From Numida meleagris (Eukaryota > Chordata > Aves > Galliformes > Numididae): 64,000 nt of DNA. The position numbers were made by a program, and so were the translations under genes. Below the pieces are notes generated by a model, which was not told the origin of the DNA, did no database searches, and was given only the letters and a program-made list of their open reading frames with translations. Positions 23,201 to 33,783 of the stretch are shown here, piece after piece. The stretch lies in assembly GCF_002078875.1 (NCBI RefSeq), contig NC_034409.1:13024434-13088433 (forward strand). The letters are read 5' to 3'. How positions within the stretch are numbered: position 1 is the first letter of the stretch; every line of letters begins with the position of its first letter.

Positions 23201-25260
23201 TTCTTCGGCTACATAATATATAATAAAAAAGAAAGAATTCTTAACCTTTGTAATTAAACTTGCTATTATTAACATTTTATCATTTTTCTTCAAAGGTTCT
23301 TGATGCGATTAACTAACTGTGTTAACTGAGAGCGATTGTGTCCCCACTAAGTGACTTCCTAAATAAGGTAACTGAAAGATAATTGTAGCTACTTATGGGG
23401 GAAAAAAAAGGACAGATCTGTGTACGTTGGGAAGACTTCATAGAGTGGAGGGAGACTGGAATGTGATGATAATCTCATGTGACCTCCTGAGTAATGTGGA
23501 CAGGAGCATTTCAGTGGTAATATTGCAATGGAGAAAAAATATTCTTCCTTGCACTGTAAGCAGCTACTATCAACGCAATTTCAGAATACTGCTACCCTCA
23601 TACTTTTAAAAGCCCATCTTAGCTCACCCACCAACTCTATGCTAAATCACATAAATCTTTCATTTGTGATTTCTGAACCTTACACAGTTCTTTACAGCAT
23701 TTTAAAAAAAAATTCATTTCCAGTAAGCTGTATCTAACCTGAACATCACGATCACTTGCTGGAAAGGAGGAGCAGCTTCTTTGCTAATTAGAAATGATGA
23801 CAGAACAGATGGATCCAGGCTTTCCTGAAAAAGTGCTTTCTGTTTTTGTCAGAAAATGAAACAATGCCATTCCTACCTATTAGTATATTAAACTATTCAT
23901 TATATATTGTGGAGACTACTCTCTCTTTCTACTGCAAATTGTAGATTTTAAAATATTGTAAACTTTTGAACTACCAAATTATTTAAAATGCAGCTCATTT
24001 GTGTGCTAAATGTTTTTTGGAAGAGGCCAGCCTTCTCAGCTCTCACTGCAGAGTGTAGTTTTCCATGCTGGGAGCCATCAGTACATCATGGATTGAACAT
24101 GCATAGAAATTTAAATTCAAAAGCTGTTGCCATCCTTCCTTCACTGTTTATTTCTTACTGTGACTGCAAAGACACACACAAGAGCATAAGCTCTTTTGAA
24201 ACCTTCAGATCATTTTTTTTCAATATATATGCAAGCATAGGAGCTAGTGGAAAAAAAAAAAGAAAGATTTTTATTTAAATGCTGCATTCACAGGGGCAGA
24301 GCCCTTCTCAAGCTATTCCTCACAGTTTTAAATAATGTGCTACTTGTAACATGAGCTCACTTACTTTGCACTATTTCATTTACAAGCAAGTGTATGTCTG
24401 ATGTATGAAGCTCAGGCCCTAAGAAGTTTTATATGAATTGTAACAGAGAAAATTACAATGAAGGATTATCACTACTGGGTATCACTAAGGTATCATCCAG
24501 ATAAGAAGACTAAAGTGGAAGGTGAAAACATGCAGACTAGATCTATTGGCGTTGCCTTCCTCCTTCAGCACAGATGATAACAGCTCTGTGAGGCTAATAG
24601 AAACAACTATCAAATAACAGCCTGTCTGCAGAATATATAGTGGTAAATTACTTGCAGAAATTTAGAAGAGTGTTTTCAAAGCAGTTGTCCTTAATGCAGT
24701 TGGCCTGGCTTCTGCCACTGAACAGAACTTGAAGTGTGTAATAGTTCTGCAAAAATCTTTCCTACCTCTTGTACTGTAACTCTGTTTTTCCCACATGGAA
24801 AATATTTGGTTATATAATACATTGATCAGCATTCCGGTTTTAAGGAAGATGCTATTGTTAAGTGAGTGGAAAAGGTAGACTGACATTATCAGAAAGAAAT
24901 CAGTTTTTCAGTTCAAGAACAACTAGACACTTGGAGGTAAATGCTTAAGTTTATACCTAATGTCACTCCATTTAGAAATGACTGTTCCGTGCACACCAGC
25001 TGTCGAAGTTTTCTCTCTTAAAATTAGCATAATTTGGTCAGCCTAGTACCAGAGTTGACCAAGGATGGAGAAAGTAGAGGAAGAAATATGAGTGACAGTC
25101 TTTAAAAGCCACCTTTGATCCTTATCTCATTGACTGTAGTTGACTTTCATGTATTCTTGATTACTGAGTCTAAATTAAGTTGTGTCAGTAATTGTGTTAT
25201 TATTGATATCCTCTGTAAGACCAAGCTTTGGCTGCAGATCATAAATTACTTCAGACTTAC
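17201..25260. other. About 8 kb of unique DNA, intron-like
   Basis: No interspersed repeat is recognised over 8 kb, a long gap for this window. If the two minus-strand exons belong to one gene this is intron between them. A homeodomain-motif cluster at 20300-20396 is listed separately. Short ORFs elsewhere have no domain or splice support. Confidence 0.45.
20300..20396. promoter_or_regulatory. Cluster of TAAT-core motifs, possible conserved non-coding element
   Basis: Within 100 bp are TTAATTGGTAATTACGC, a CCAATTATTCC block, and the perfect 10-bp palindrome GCTAATTAGC at 20387-20396. TAAT cores are the binding motif of homeodomain proteins. Such motifs are common in AT-rich DNA, so function is an inference only. 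Confidence 0.2.
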
Positions 25261-25371
25261 CAAATCCAAAAGCACTGGAACCACCAACGCTCTGGGAAGC
25301 CTGAACACTGGTAGAGGTGTAGAGCCCAGTCACCAGTAAGCCATCAAAGAAGGTACTTGTCGAAATAGTCA
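25261..25371 (-). CDS. Likely internal coding exon of an unidentified gene
   Basis: The minus strand shows a textbook exon. The acceptor tract is ttttatttctcttgtttcag, ending at 25372, and the donor is TTTG|gtaagt (gtaagt at 25255-25260). The 111-bp segment enters in phase 1 and leaves in phase 1, so it could be skipped without a frameshift. Both other frames have early TGA stops. The peptide contains [20 protein letters not shown], then SVQASQS and GGSSAFGFG: rich in Ser, Thr and Gly, with no Lys or Arg. The codons are GC-richer than the flanks. Symmetric phase 1 exons are common in extracellular modular proteins, but the peptide fits no domain I can name. A 15-kb-scale minus-strand gene with the exon at 15594-15770 downstream is plausible; the phases (1 out here, 0 in there) require at least one unseen exon between them. 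Confidence 0.72.
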
Positions 25372-28300
25372 CTGAAACAAGAGAAATAAAATACGTGTAA
25401 TTAATTACAAGTCGTATGTTAAATCTTACTGTGAGGAGACTCTTTTTGTTGAATTAGATCCCGGCTACACTTTTTGTACAGCAAATTAACCTATTTCTCC
25501 CAATACTTATGACACTTCAGTGACTTTAAATTGGCTTTCCCATGTAATTTTCCCAAACAACTTGCTCAGCATTCGAGCTATGAGTGCCAAATTTCAGTAT
25601 GTACTTTTGCAACTTCCTCAGGGTTTACTTAAAGAAAATTGACTGCTTTAGCGGTAAACAACAGGCGTTTATTGGTGCTTGAGTCAGCTTCTGTTCCTAA
25701 ATGAATCATAAGTCATGTACCAGTAATCATCTACAGCAGGAATCAGGCACAAATTGAGCATTACAACAGCATCTGAATATCTGAAGCGTGGTGGTGGCCA
25801 TCTCTGCTGGGGAAGCTCCCTTTGCTACCAGCAAAAACTACATTAGAAGCTAAATATAACATATAAACTAAATGCACAATAAGTTAGTAAAACATCATTG
25901 TAATATATGGGTTGTAAGCAATTGTCAAGATATTAGAATATAGTAAAAGCAATTAAATTGGATTGGCTTGATACTGATATTGTTATCAAACGCATTATGG
26001 TATTGTACGCATAAGTTGAGAAGCTGAGTCATTATAAATTATATGCATTTAAATAACCCATGAGTGTATTTCAGTGAAATTTTTATATATTAACAGTAAA
26101 GGAATAATCCAAATAATATGTACAAGTTACAACAGAATTCGGATATTTGTTAAAACTGACAGTGCTTGCAATACCTATTTATTTCTTGTAAACACTAATT
26201 CTCACATTTTTATCTTGCTATCTTTCATTTCATATAGCTGTACACATACTACCAGCTTCAGTAGTTCTATCCTGGAAATATCTGAATTGTTAAGTGACAG
26301 GTTTTAACAAAATATTCTCCATGGCCAGAATGACTTCTCTGACTTTCCTCAGCAGCACACAACCTTCTTTGCATTGTAATAATCTCCCGTCCATAATTAC
26401 TTAGAACGTTTTTTTACATTCTAACCATAGGTCATCTACCTCTAAACTGAAAATCAGAACAAGGAACATTTACAAAAAAATAAATGGATTTGGTAGCTTT
26501 ACAATTATATACATTTTCTCTTTCTCTTCTGACCTTTGTCTAAAATCATCCTTTTCTACATTATTTATTATAAATCTTTACCTACATTTATTTAAATACG
26601 GATGAACAGCATTGCCAACCTAACACCTATCATATATGATTTTTTTTTTGTTAAACTATATACATTAGCAAGGACAAAGAACGTGCGAGGAGATCCACAC
26701 AGAAACATTTCCCTGATAAAGAAGTGTCCCATAACTTGGAGCCTTCTACACCAAAGATGCATCAAAACCTTATTTGCCATCCTGGTTCTGCTTGCATACT
26801 TTAATCCTTTTTTTTCTCTTAACACACAGAGATCAGTGCTGGACAGTCATTTCTGATAAACTCCAACCTCTCCCTACATCACGTTTCCCCCCTCCTCATA
26901 CTGTTTTATGTTCTGGAGCATCACACACTGGTGACAGGATGAGGAACTGAAGCACAGTGCTGTGAGTTTGTTTTCACAGTTTGTGAGTACTACATATTTA
27001 CAGAACACGCAAACATTGACAGTGGCTTAATTTGTTCTGAGCAAAGGAGCAATAAATACCACGCTTAATTTATTCTTTAACTCTTTATATTTAATTACCT
27101 TCCTTCCTTTTATTATTTGATGGTATGCTGAATAATTCTCGAATCCCACCTTTTCCTCCCAAGACTCCAAATTTTAGTGTTTTATTACAGACATTTCCCC
27201 AAATGCAGACAGCAGTTTCAGAGCCATATGCTCAATTTTTTACCAAGTTGCCTCTTCTAAGGTATATGTTAAAAGAGCAGCAAAAGCAACTAGACTTTCA
27301 GAAAATGAAAGAAGTATTACGGAGAGAAGAAGAAAATCAAACAAGCAAATAATGAATTCTTCCTTTCTTTGATGATGAAGTGGTGAATAGTGCAGAATCT
27401 TTTCTCTTCCCTTTGTGCTTTTAAAGCAACAAAAAGACAAAACATATGTTGAAAAAATATGCCTATCCATTATTTCTGAAGACTTGGCAAAACAGTCAGC
27501 AAAAAGCATTCATAGAAGGGCACTGGGCCAGTACTTTGCTGCCATTTTGTTTCCCCATGGGGAAGCATCTTATTCTTTACTGAATAGGATATAATGCAAA
27601 ACCCTACTGGGAACAGGTGACCAGTTTCTCTCTGGGAAAGAAGTGATATTTTACAATGCCTGTATTTGATTTTGGACATATTCGTGTGATTGTCAGCCCT
27701 CATTTTACATGAGCATGTAATAGGTCAATTTTTATTGTTGAAAAATTTCCAACACAGTATGGCTCCCTCATTAAGCCTCTGGGAAACCGCACAATGCCTC
27801 TAGCACATTTTTTAAAAACAGAGCACTAGGCTGTTATTATACACGTGTCATACATTTCAGAATAATTTCATAGTTCTTCAAGAAGAAAAAAATTAATCTT
27901 GACAATCTCAATGATGATTTTTTCCTCTATCCAGTGGTGAAATACATCAGGTTCCCATAAAATGAAAGAAAGCACACACGATGCCAAGCGCTAATGACCA
28001 AGAGCAGCAAAGCTGTGCTAATGCACAGCCCAGCAACAGGACTGTGGCTTTATGTCAGGAGTAGGGCTTGACTGAGGGCACTCTGTTTCCCCTTTCAAGA
28101 TCAACAGAAATATTCCTGTGAGATCCCCTCTGCCAGGCGTTATTTCTGCCTTTACCCCAGCTTGCACTAGATGCAGTTAACACCAAACATCCGGTGCTTT
28201 GGAGGTGAGGAGCAATGCCAGCACCCACCTGGACCCTGGGCAACATCTAGAGGGGTATATCTGGAGGAGCACCAGGCTCTGGGTGCTCAGTGAGCAAGAG

Positions 28301-29697
28301 AGGGCTGGCACAGCCGCCTGCCCACCCAGCAGCACCCGCGGGCACACAGCTTCAGCAGCCCCAAACAGGTCTCCAGAAGCAGCTCTGTGAAATGGCTGCC
28401 CTCAGATAACCAGTGACGGAGACTGAGAATATCTTCCTGTGAATGATATTCCAAAGGCTCAGATGAGGCAACAGCATGCTGCGAATATTGGAGGTGGTGC
28501 TGATAACTGCTACTTTAACAGTTGCCCGATATTTCCTGTCATAAGGCTCTATTTTCAGATCCTGAGATCTTTGCCAATTTTATCCTTTTGAGCTTTTTTT
28601 TTGAAATTATTTTTAATGGTGTCTGCCTCAAACTGATTTAATGATTTGAAGGAGAAGAAACTTCAGTCAAAACACTTCATTCATTTCTGAGATGAGGTTA
28701 GAGGAAAAGGTTGTGTTACCCCAGCTGAAAAAATTGCAGTGTCCTTCATTTCAATCAGCTCCTTCTCCCCGAAGCAGGGAAGTGACATGTTGAAAGGGTA
28801 TGGCCTTGGTGCAAGAGCTGTCCTCCAAGTTAGGACAAATTATACACACAGAGCAAAATTCAGAGTTCACACATGCTCAGCAGAGGCATTTTCATTTTTA
28901 GCATCTAAATATTTCTGGTGATTCTGTCCTCATTAGAACTCTCAGAGCACTTGCTGATTTGCGTGCTGATTAACAGATGCTGAAAAAAAAATCTGTGAAA
29001 GATCTTTCAGCCTGGCCACCCTGCCTTGTTGGAGCAGGAGAGCTTCCTGGAGCTTTCAGCTCCAGCCCTGTTTTGATCTGGGAAGTTTATCAGCGTTTTA
29101 AAGCACAAAGTGATGTCTCCTGGTTGGAAAGAAAGTGGGAAAGAGAGAGATCTTAACCAAAAATCTAAACCTTCTAATGAGAAGATACTAATTCAGCAGA
29201 ATCTCACTCTTCAAAAAGCTGGAAAACGTGCTAAATGTCACAAGACTGAAGTTACCTCCAAAGTTTGACCAACACTATCCCCAATAACTTAAAGTCAGGA
29301 AACACAAAAGCACATCTGAGGGCAGGAGGACAGCATGTGAACTGGAATGGGGATGGTGGTGACAATGGGACCAGTGCAGGGAATAAGGGAAGACTTTTTG
29401 GAGAAGTTCTGAGAAGTGATGGGTAAGAGGGAACCATGACTGAACAAAGCAGCACAGAGAAGGTGAATGAAAGGAGCAGGCAGGATCTGTAACTGTGGCC
29501 TGGGAGCACCAGAGGAGAAGTTCAGTACCAGAGACTCACACGTGACTCAGCAAAGAGATCAAGGACACAAATAACCATTAAATACAACAAATACAAAGCA
29601 TGAACGACTCTCACACCGATGACAGCCAGAATGGCAGCCCACTATGCTATTTGCTGCTCCACAGTCTGAACCACATGAACACCACTTGAATGAAAAG
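25372..29697. other. Unique DNA, probably intron
   Basis: No repeat or further exon is recognised. Short ORFs at 26592-26856 and 27125-27352 lack support. A GC-richer stretch lies at 28190-28390. Confidence 0.45.
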
Positions 29698-29898
29698 GAT
29701 CTGCCCCAGAGGGCGGTGGGCATGGAACAGGCTGCTCAGGGCTTTGGGCACGGCCATGAGCTGCTGGAATTCAAGGAGTGTTTGGATAACACTCTCAGAC
29801 ATAGGCTTTGAATTTTGGGTGATGCTGTGTGGATCCAGGAGTTGGACTCGATGATCCTCATGGGCCCCTTCCAACTTCAGATATTCTATGATTCTAAT
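29698..29898 (+). repeat. CR1 LINE 3' fragment, sense
   Basis: CR1 3' UTR of the subtype with 'gttggactcgatgatcctca', ending 'ccttccaacttcagatattctatgattct'-like. It has the same subtype features as the antisense copies at 56952 and 62091. Confidence 0.9.
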
Positions 29899-31317
29899 GA
29901 TGGATAAAAAATTTTTCAGTCCATGAATCATGTGGTTAGGAACACATGTGTTAGGTGAATGACTTCAGTTTATTTTACAAAAGCCAAGAAAATGGCTCCA
30001 TGAAAACAGCAGTATCTCAGGAGAGATGTATCCGCTGGTGCTCCCATGCCTTGCCCTTTCTTCTGCACGATGGCTGCAGCCATACAGCCTTTTCAGAGAA
30101 TGGTATTTCTGAGAATAGTGAGGGCCCCAGCCCAACTTCCTACCCACACACACGCTGTAGGAGACTGCTGAACGCAGACCCCTGAACGCTCAGCACATAC
30201 ATGCTGCTGTGCTCTCCCTGAGGCGCACAGACCAGCCAAGTGAGCATGCAGGCCTGGTCCTGCCTCTGGGGAGCAGTGGGATGGTACTTCATTGGGGGAA
30301 AAAGGAGGCAGCTCCCCCTCTGAGGACTCCTCACTTCCCACGGCCTGATCCCCACACTTGGTGCCCTGTGGGACAGCAGCAGCAGTGCCAGAGGCAATGC
30401 CACGGGCTGACATGGCTCTGGAAGCAGCCAGGGGAAGGGGGCCAGCAGAGAGGCTGCTGGAAATACACCACAGGTGGAGGGAGCAGCACAATGGGAGAGA
30501 CAAAGCAGGGTTTGAACTGCCGTCATTTTCAGGTATTTCTAAGAAGTGCAGGCTATTACAAGCATCATGTTTGCTGCCTTTTTAGTGTTACATGCTACAC
30601 ATAATATATAGTATACACAGATTAATCTGTGTAAGCAATTGCGTATTTGCCTTCTGTTCACTTCAGGGGCCAAGTTTCTCTCCTAAGATGTGGTTGTATT
30701 TTGATTGATACTATAAATACTAGATAATTGTCTGTATTTCAAAACTGTAAAGGCAGAAAAACTGCTAGGTGGACAAAGGGGATCAGCCCAGGAGATACAT
30801 GATTAGTCTTACTGAGTATTGCTGGTCTTTGGCATCAGATAAATGCCACTTGAGAGGGCTGATATATACAGAAATTCTACTGAATTTGCAGCTCCTGTTG
30901 ATGACAGTCACTAAGTTTAAAAAGGAATAGATGTACAGTGCAGATAAGACACACAAAACAGCACGAGTGAAGATTTAGCAGAGTTCAAACACACACACAA
31001 AAAAGATAAGAATCTTTGTATCCCCATACATTGTTTATGAGAGTGAAGTCATACAGACTTTGCTGCATGATGTATAAAACTGCAATTTTCTAGTTCATGA
31101 AGAAAACAGAAAACAAGTTTGCTGTGAGAAATGAGATCACTGCAGACAACATGCTTCCCAAAATGAGAATTTCCTGCATGAAAGCAAGGATAAGGTTCTT
31201 ATAAAGGTAAAAACTAGTTTCTTGTAATACTGTAATATTGCATGATTGCACACCTGGGCCACGGTTGGAAACATTCCTCTTAAACAATAAATGACCTATA
31301 TTGAAGCCATTTGGTTG
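29899..31317. other. Unique DNA
   Basis: The GC-rich part at 30090-30530 holds several overlapping open frames on both strands, as expected from base composition; none shows a domain. A 20-bp perfect palindrome at 30614-30633 is listed separately. Confidence 0.45.
30614..30633. repeat. 20-bp perfect palindrome
   Basis: TACACAGATTAATCTGTGTA equals its own reverse complement with no spacer. It could be a dimeric protein-binding site or chance. Confidence 0.9.
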
Positions 31318-31347
31318 TTTTTTTTTTTTTTTTTTTAAAAAAAAAAA
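31318..31347. repeat. T19A11 homopolymer junction
   Basis: A run of 19 T is followed directly by 11 A, forming a potential A/T-only hairpin. It may be the tail of an old retroposed copy, or assembly slippage. Confidence 0.85.
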
Positions 31348-32029
31348 CATCAGTCTCTAAGTAATGTAAGTCAGGTGCGCCACAGTTCTGTTCAGAGAGG
31401 CTGCTCATCCTTCAAGATGCCACAGCTTTGACAGGGACTACAAAAGAAAATGAGACTGACATCAAATCCAGCAAAAGCTGCCAATGCCACAGTCCATGCA
31501 GAGCCAAGCAGAGCTTAACACCCCTGCAGCAGTCAGCAGTGCAAAAGCAACCTGAGGGCATACAACCACCCTAGCTCACATGCATGCAGACACTGACTCA
31601 CCTGTAGAGCTCAAAACATGAAGAAGAACAAGCTCCTAGGCAAACTGGAGGATTCACCGAGGAGAACAGCAGGACACTCCACCCTCCAAATCTCATTTCT
31701 ACTGCCACATTGGCAGATACAACATTTGCTTAAACTCTACCAATGGCACTCCTGTAGGCACCAGGCACACGGCATGCCAGGAGGTTGACAACAGGCACAC
31801 CAAATCTAACACACCTTCTCCAGCCAGCACTCCTAAGCAACACCTCTCTGCCTAGCATTTACCAACAGCTATGGTCACACCTCCTTGGAAACACCCGGTA
31901 TACCATGTGCTACCACCTCATACCAGAACACCTGATACTGCATGTTCTCATGGCTGCAAAAGGCAGCAGCTCACTGCAGTGAGCAGAAGCTGCAGAAGAG
32001 TTTCCCTCCCTGCTCAAGTGGGTTCCTTC
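31348..32029. other. A+C-skewed unique DNA
   Basis: The plus strand is enriched in A and C over about 700 bp (31400-32000), with long ORFs only by composition. No repeat family is recognised. Confidence 0.4.
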
Positions 32030-32115
32030 TTTCAGACCATGGCCCTGGTGGAGCAGGGGTTGGACCAGACAAAGCCCAGAGGCCCCTTCCAGCCTCAGCC
32101 ATTCTGTGATTCATT
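32030..32115 (+). repeat. CR1 LINE 3' tail, sense
   Basis: Short terminal fragment: 'gagcaggggttggaccagac', 'gaggccccttccagcctcag', 'ccattctgtgattc'. The 5' limit is unclear. Confidence 0.85.
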
Positions 32116-33244
32116 TGATACCAAGCACAGGCCCAAGTGTAAACCCAACCCAACACGTAGTACGGCCTTAGAGGGCACAGATAACACTGAGCCCAGATCC
32201 TTAAAATACCAGGCCACCGTCTGAAATCTCAGTTACAGATGAAATGGTTCAAAAGAAGAGAACAAGTTCAGATGCCTTATTTAAAAGCACGCTGCTCAGA
32301 CACTGCGGTGACAAGCAATCTGTACATACTCAGGTAGAGCTTTAGAGGTGTGCGTTCCAAACAGTGTGCTGATAAATGCATTTGTAAATAAATAGTGAAG
32401 TGTACATTGTTATGATAATTAAGAAAGTTCATGCAGCTAATTGTACTCAGAACTGTATTAGTAGAAATGAAGGAATTAAATTAATTGACAGTGACAGATA
32501 TGTTGACATTAAACTAACCTTTACTCAACAGAAATACTTTGCCTTCAAAAGAAACCCAAATCCAGTTACTCACAGTTACATAGAAATTTCAAATACAAAT
32601 GCCAGACAGATACCTAAGGACAGCGTGAATCACAGAGCTCCATCCCATCCCACAAAAACAAAAGCAGAAAAAGCCATGGGATTCTTACTTATACTGGTTC
32701 TGATTATCCCCATGTAGGTGGGAGAAAGCAAAAAAAGACATTTTTTGCATGGTGAAATGCACAAACATAGGTGAGTGATAGAACTTGTACAACTGAAAGT
32801 GCTCTCATTTATGTAATGGTTTTCTAGAGACCCTTGCAGCACAGTGAGCTTACAGCAGAAGCCCAGTGAACCTTCCTTGACAGTGGACTGATGGCAAACT
32901 GAGCAGCACCTCTAACCTGCAATGATTCATCAGTGACTGGGGAGGAGGGAAGTAAATTGCACTGGTTTTGCACCTTACTCTAGACAGCTTAACATCACAA
33001 CTTTGTAAAGCATTACTAAAGTAATGCTTTGCATTACTTCACTGGTTTCAATGGTTCTTCCTAATGTTCCATCAAACTTCTTTCTCTCAATTCCTTCCCT
33101 AAATTGGTAATAAGCAATAGACAACTGAAAATAGATTGCAGATGTGTGGCAAGATATCAGTAATATGATATACACAGACATCATTTGTCAACGATGCACA
33201 GAGAAGACTATCAGCCCTGTGAAAGAACTATCTGCAGAGACACC
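32116..33244. other. Unique DNA with a perfect hairpin
   Basis: No gene or repeat is recognised, except for a 10-bp-stem hairpin at 33007-33030. Confidence 0.45.
33007..33030. repeat. Perfect 10-bp stem hairpin
   Basis: AAAGCATTAC, loop TAAA, then GTAATGCTTT. A third partial copy, GCATTAC, follows at once. Its function is unknown. Confidence 0.85.
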
Positions 33245-33249
33245 ACTTA
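33245..33249 (+). repeat. Target site duplication, left copy (ACTTA)
   Basis: The 5 bp ACTTA directly before the LTR is repeated exactly at 33779-33783 after it. A 5-bp duplication is typical of ERVL-class elements. Confidence 0.9.
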
Positions 33250-33778
33250 TGTCATGGTTTTATGATTTTCGGTTATTGGTACTCCACATCATAACATCAT
33301 GTAGTGAATGTACCTGGTTCTCAGAAGAGAAGGACTACTACATTCCCCACGGTACTTTGCTCCTCTGTTACCATTTTCCAGCCGGAGGGAAAAGATAAAA
33401 GCTCGCACTATAAAAACTTGCAGATCACAAGACCTTGTTCCTTTTTCCGTCGTCTCTCGTCTTGGCAGCACCTCGCTCTCCAGCTATCTTATTGTCAGTA
33501 GTAGAGTAAGGCCTACCTTGATTTTGGGACATTCTCTCTCTCTGTATTGGATTTATCAGCTTAAATTGTAATTATATTGTATTATAGTGTGTTGTTTTGC
33601 ATTCCGATATCTTATTTAGTAAATTAGTTTGTTTCTCCTCAGATTGTTGCCGCTGTTCTTTGCTCTCAGGGCCATCTCCTTACCCTTTTCCCTTTTTCCC
33701 TTTTCCCGGGGCGTGGACCCGTGGATCCGCCGTCCCCTTCGTCACGGAACCGGGCCGAACGCCCGTAAACCGTTGACA
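33250..33778 (+). mobile_element. Solo LTR of an endogenous retrovirus, ERVL-like
   Basis: A 529-bp element starts TGTCATGGTTTTATG and ends CCGTTGACA, with the short inverted ends TGTCA/TGACA. It is flanked by the exact 5-bp duplication ACTTA, so both ends are intact. Inside are an inverted CCAAT box (33275-33279), a TATA box TATAAAA (33409-33415), a possible AGTAAA polyadenylation signal (33618-33623), pyrimidine-rich stretches, and a 3' part very rich in CpG (33712-33771). No internal gag, pol or env sequence is present on either side, so this is what remains after recombination between the two LTRs of a provirus. The 5-bp duplication points to ERVL rather than ERVK (6 bp) or gammaretrovirus-like (4 bp) elements. 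The exact subfamily name is not given because I cannot verify it. Confidence 0.9.
33409..33415 (+). promoter_or_regulatory. TATA box of the LTR
   Basis: TATAAAA lies about 160 bp into the LTR, where a U3 promoter is expected. Transcription would start about 25-30 bp further on. Confidence 0.7.
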
Positions 33779-33783
33779 ACTTA
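33779..33783 (+). repeat. Target site duplication, right copy (ACTTA)
   Basis: Exact copy of 33245-33249; defines the LTR boundary. Confidence 0.9.

Noticed and set aside
30093..30604. Three overlapping open frames of 128-136 codons on both strands
   Set aside because: The region is GC-rich and all frames are long at once; no domain, start context or splice pattern is seen.
31871..32224. 117-codon frame, plus strand
   Set aside because: Its middle crosses a CR1 3' tail and the rest is A+C-skewed sequence.
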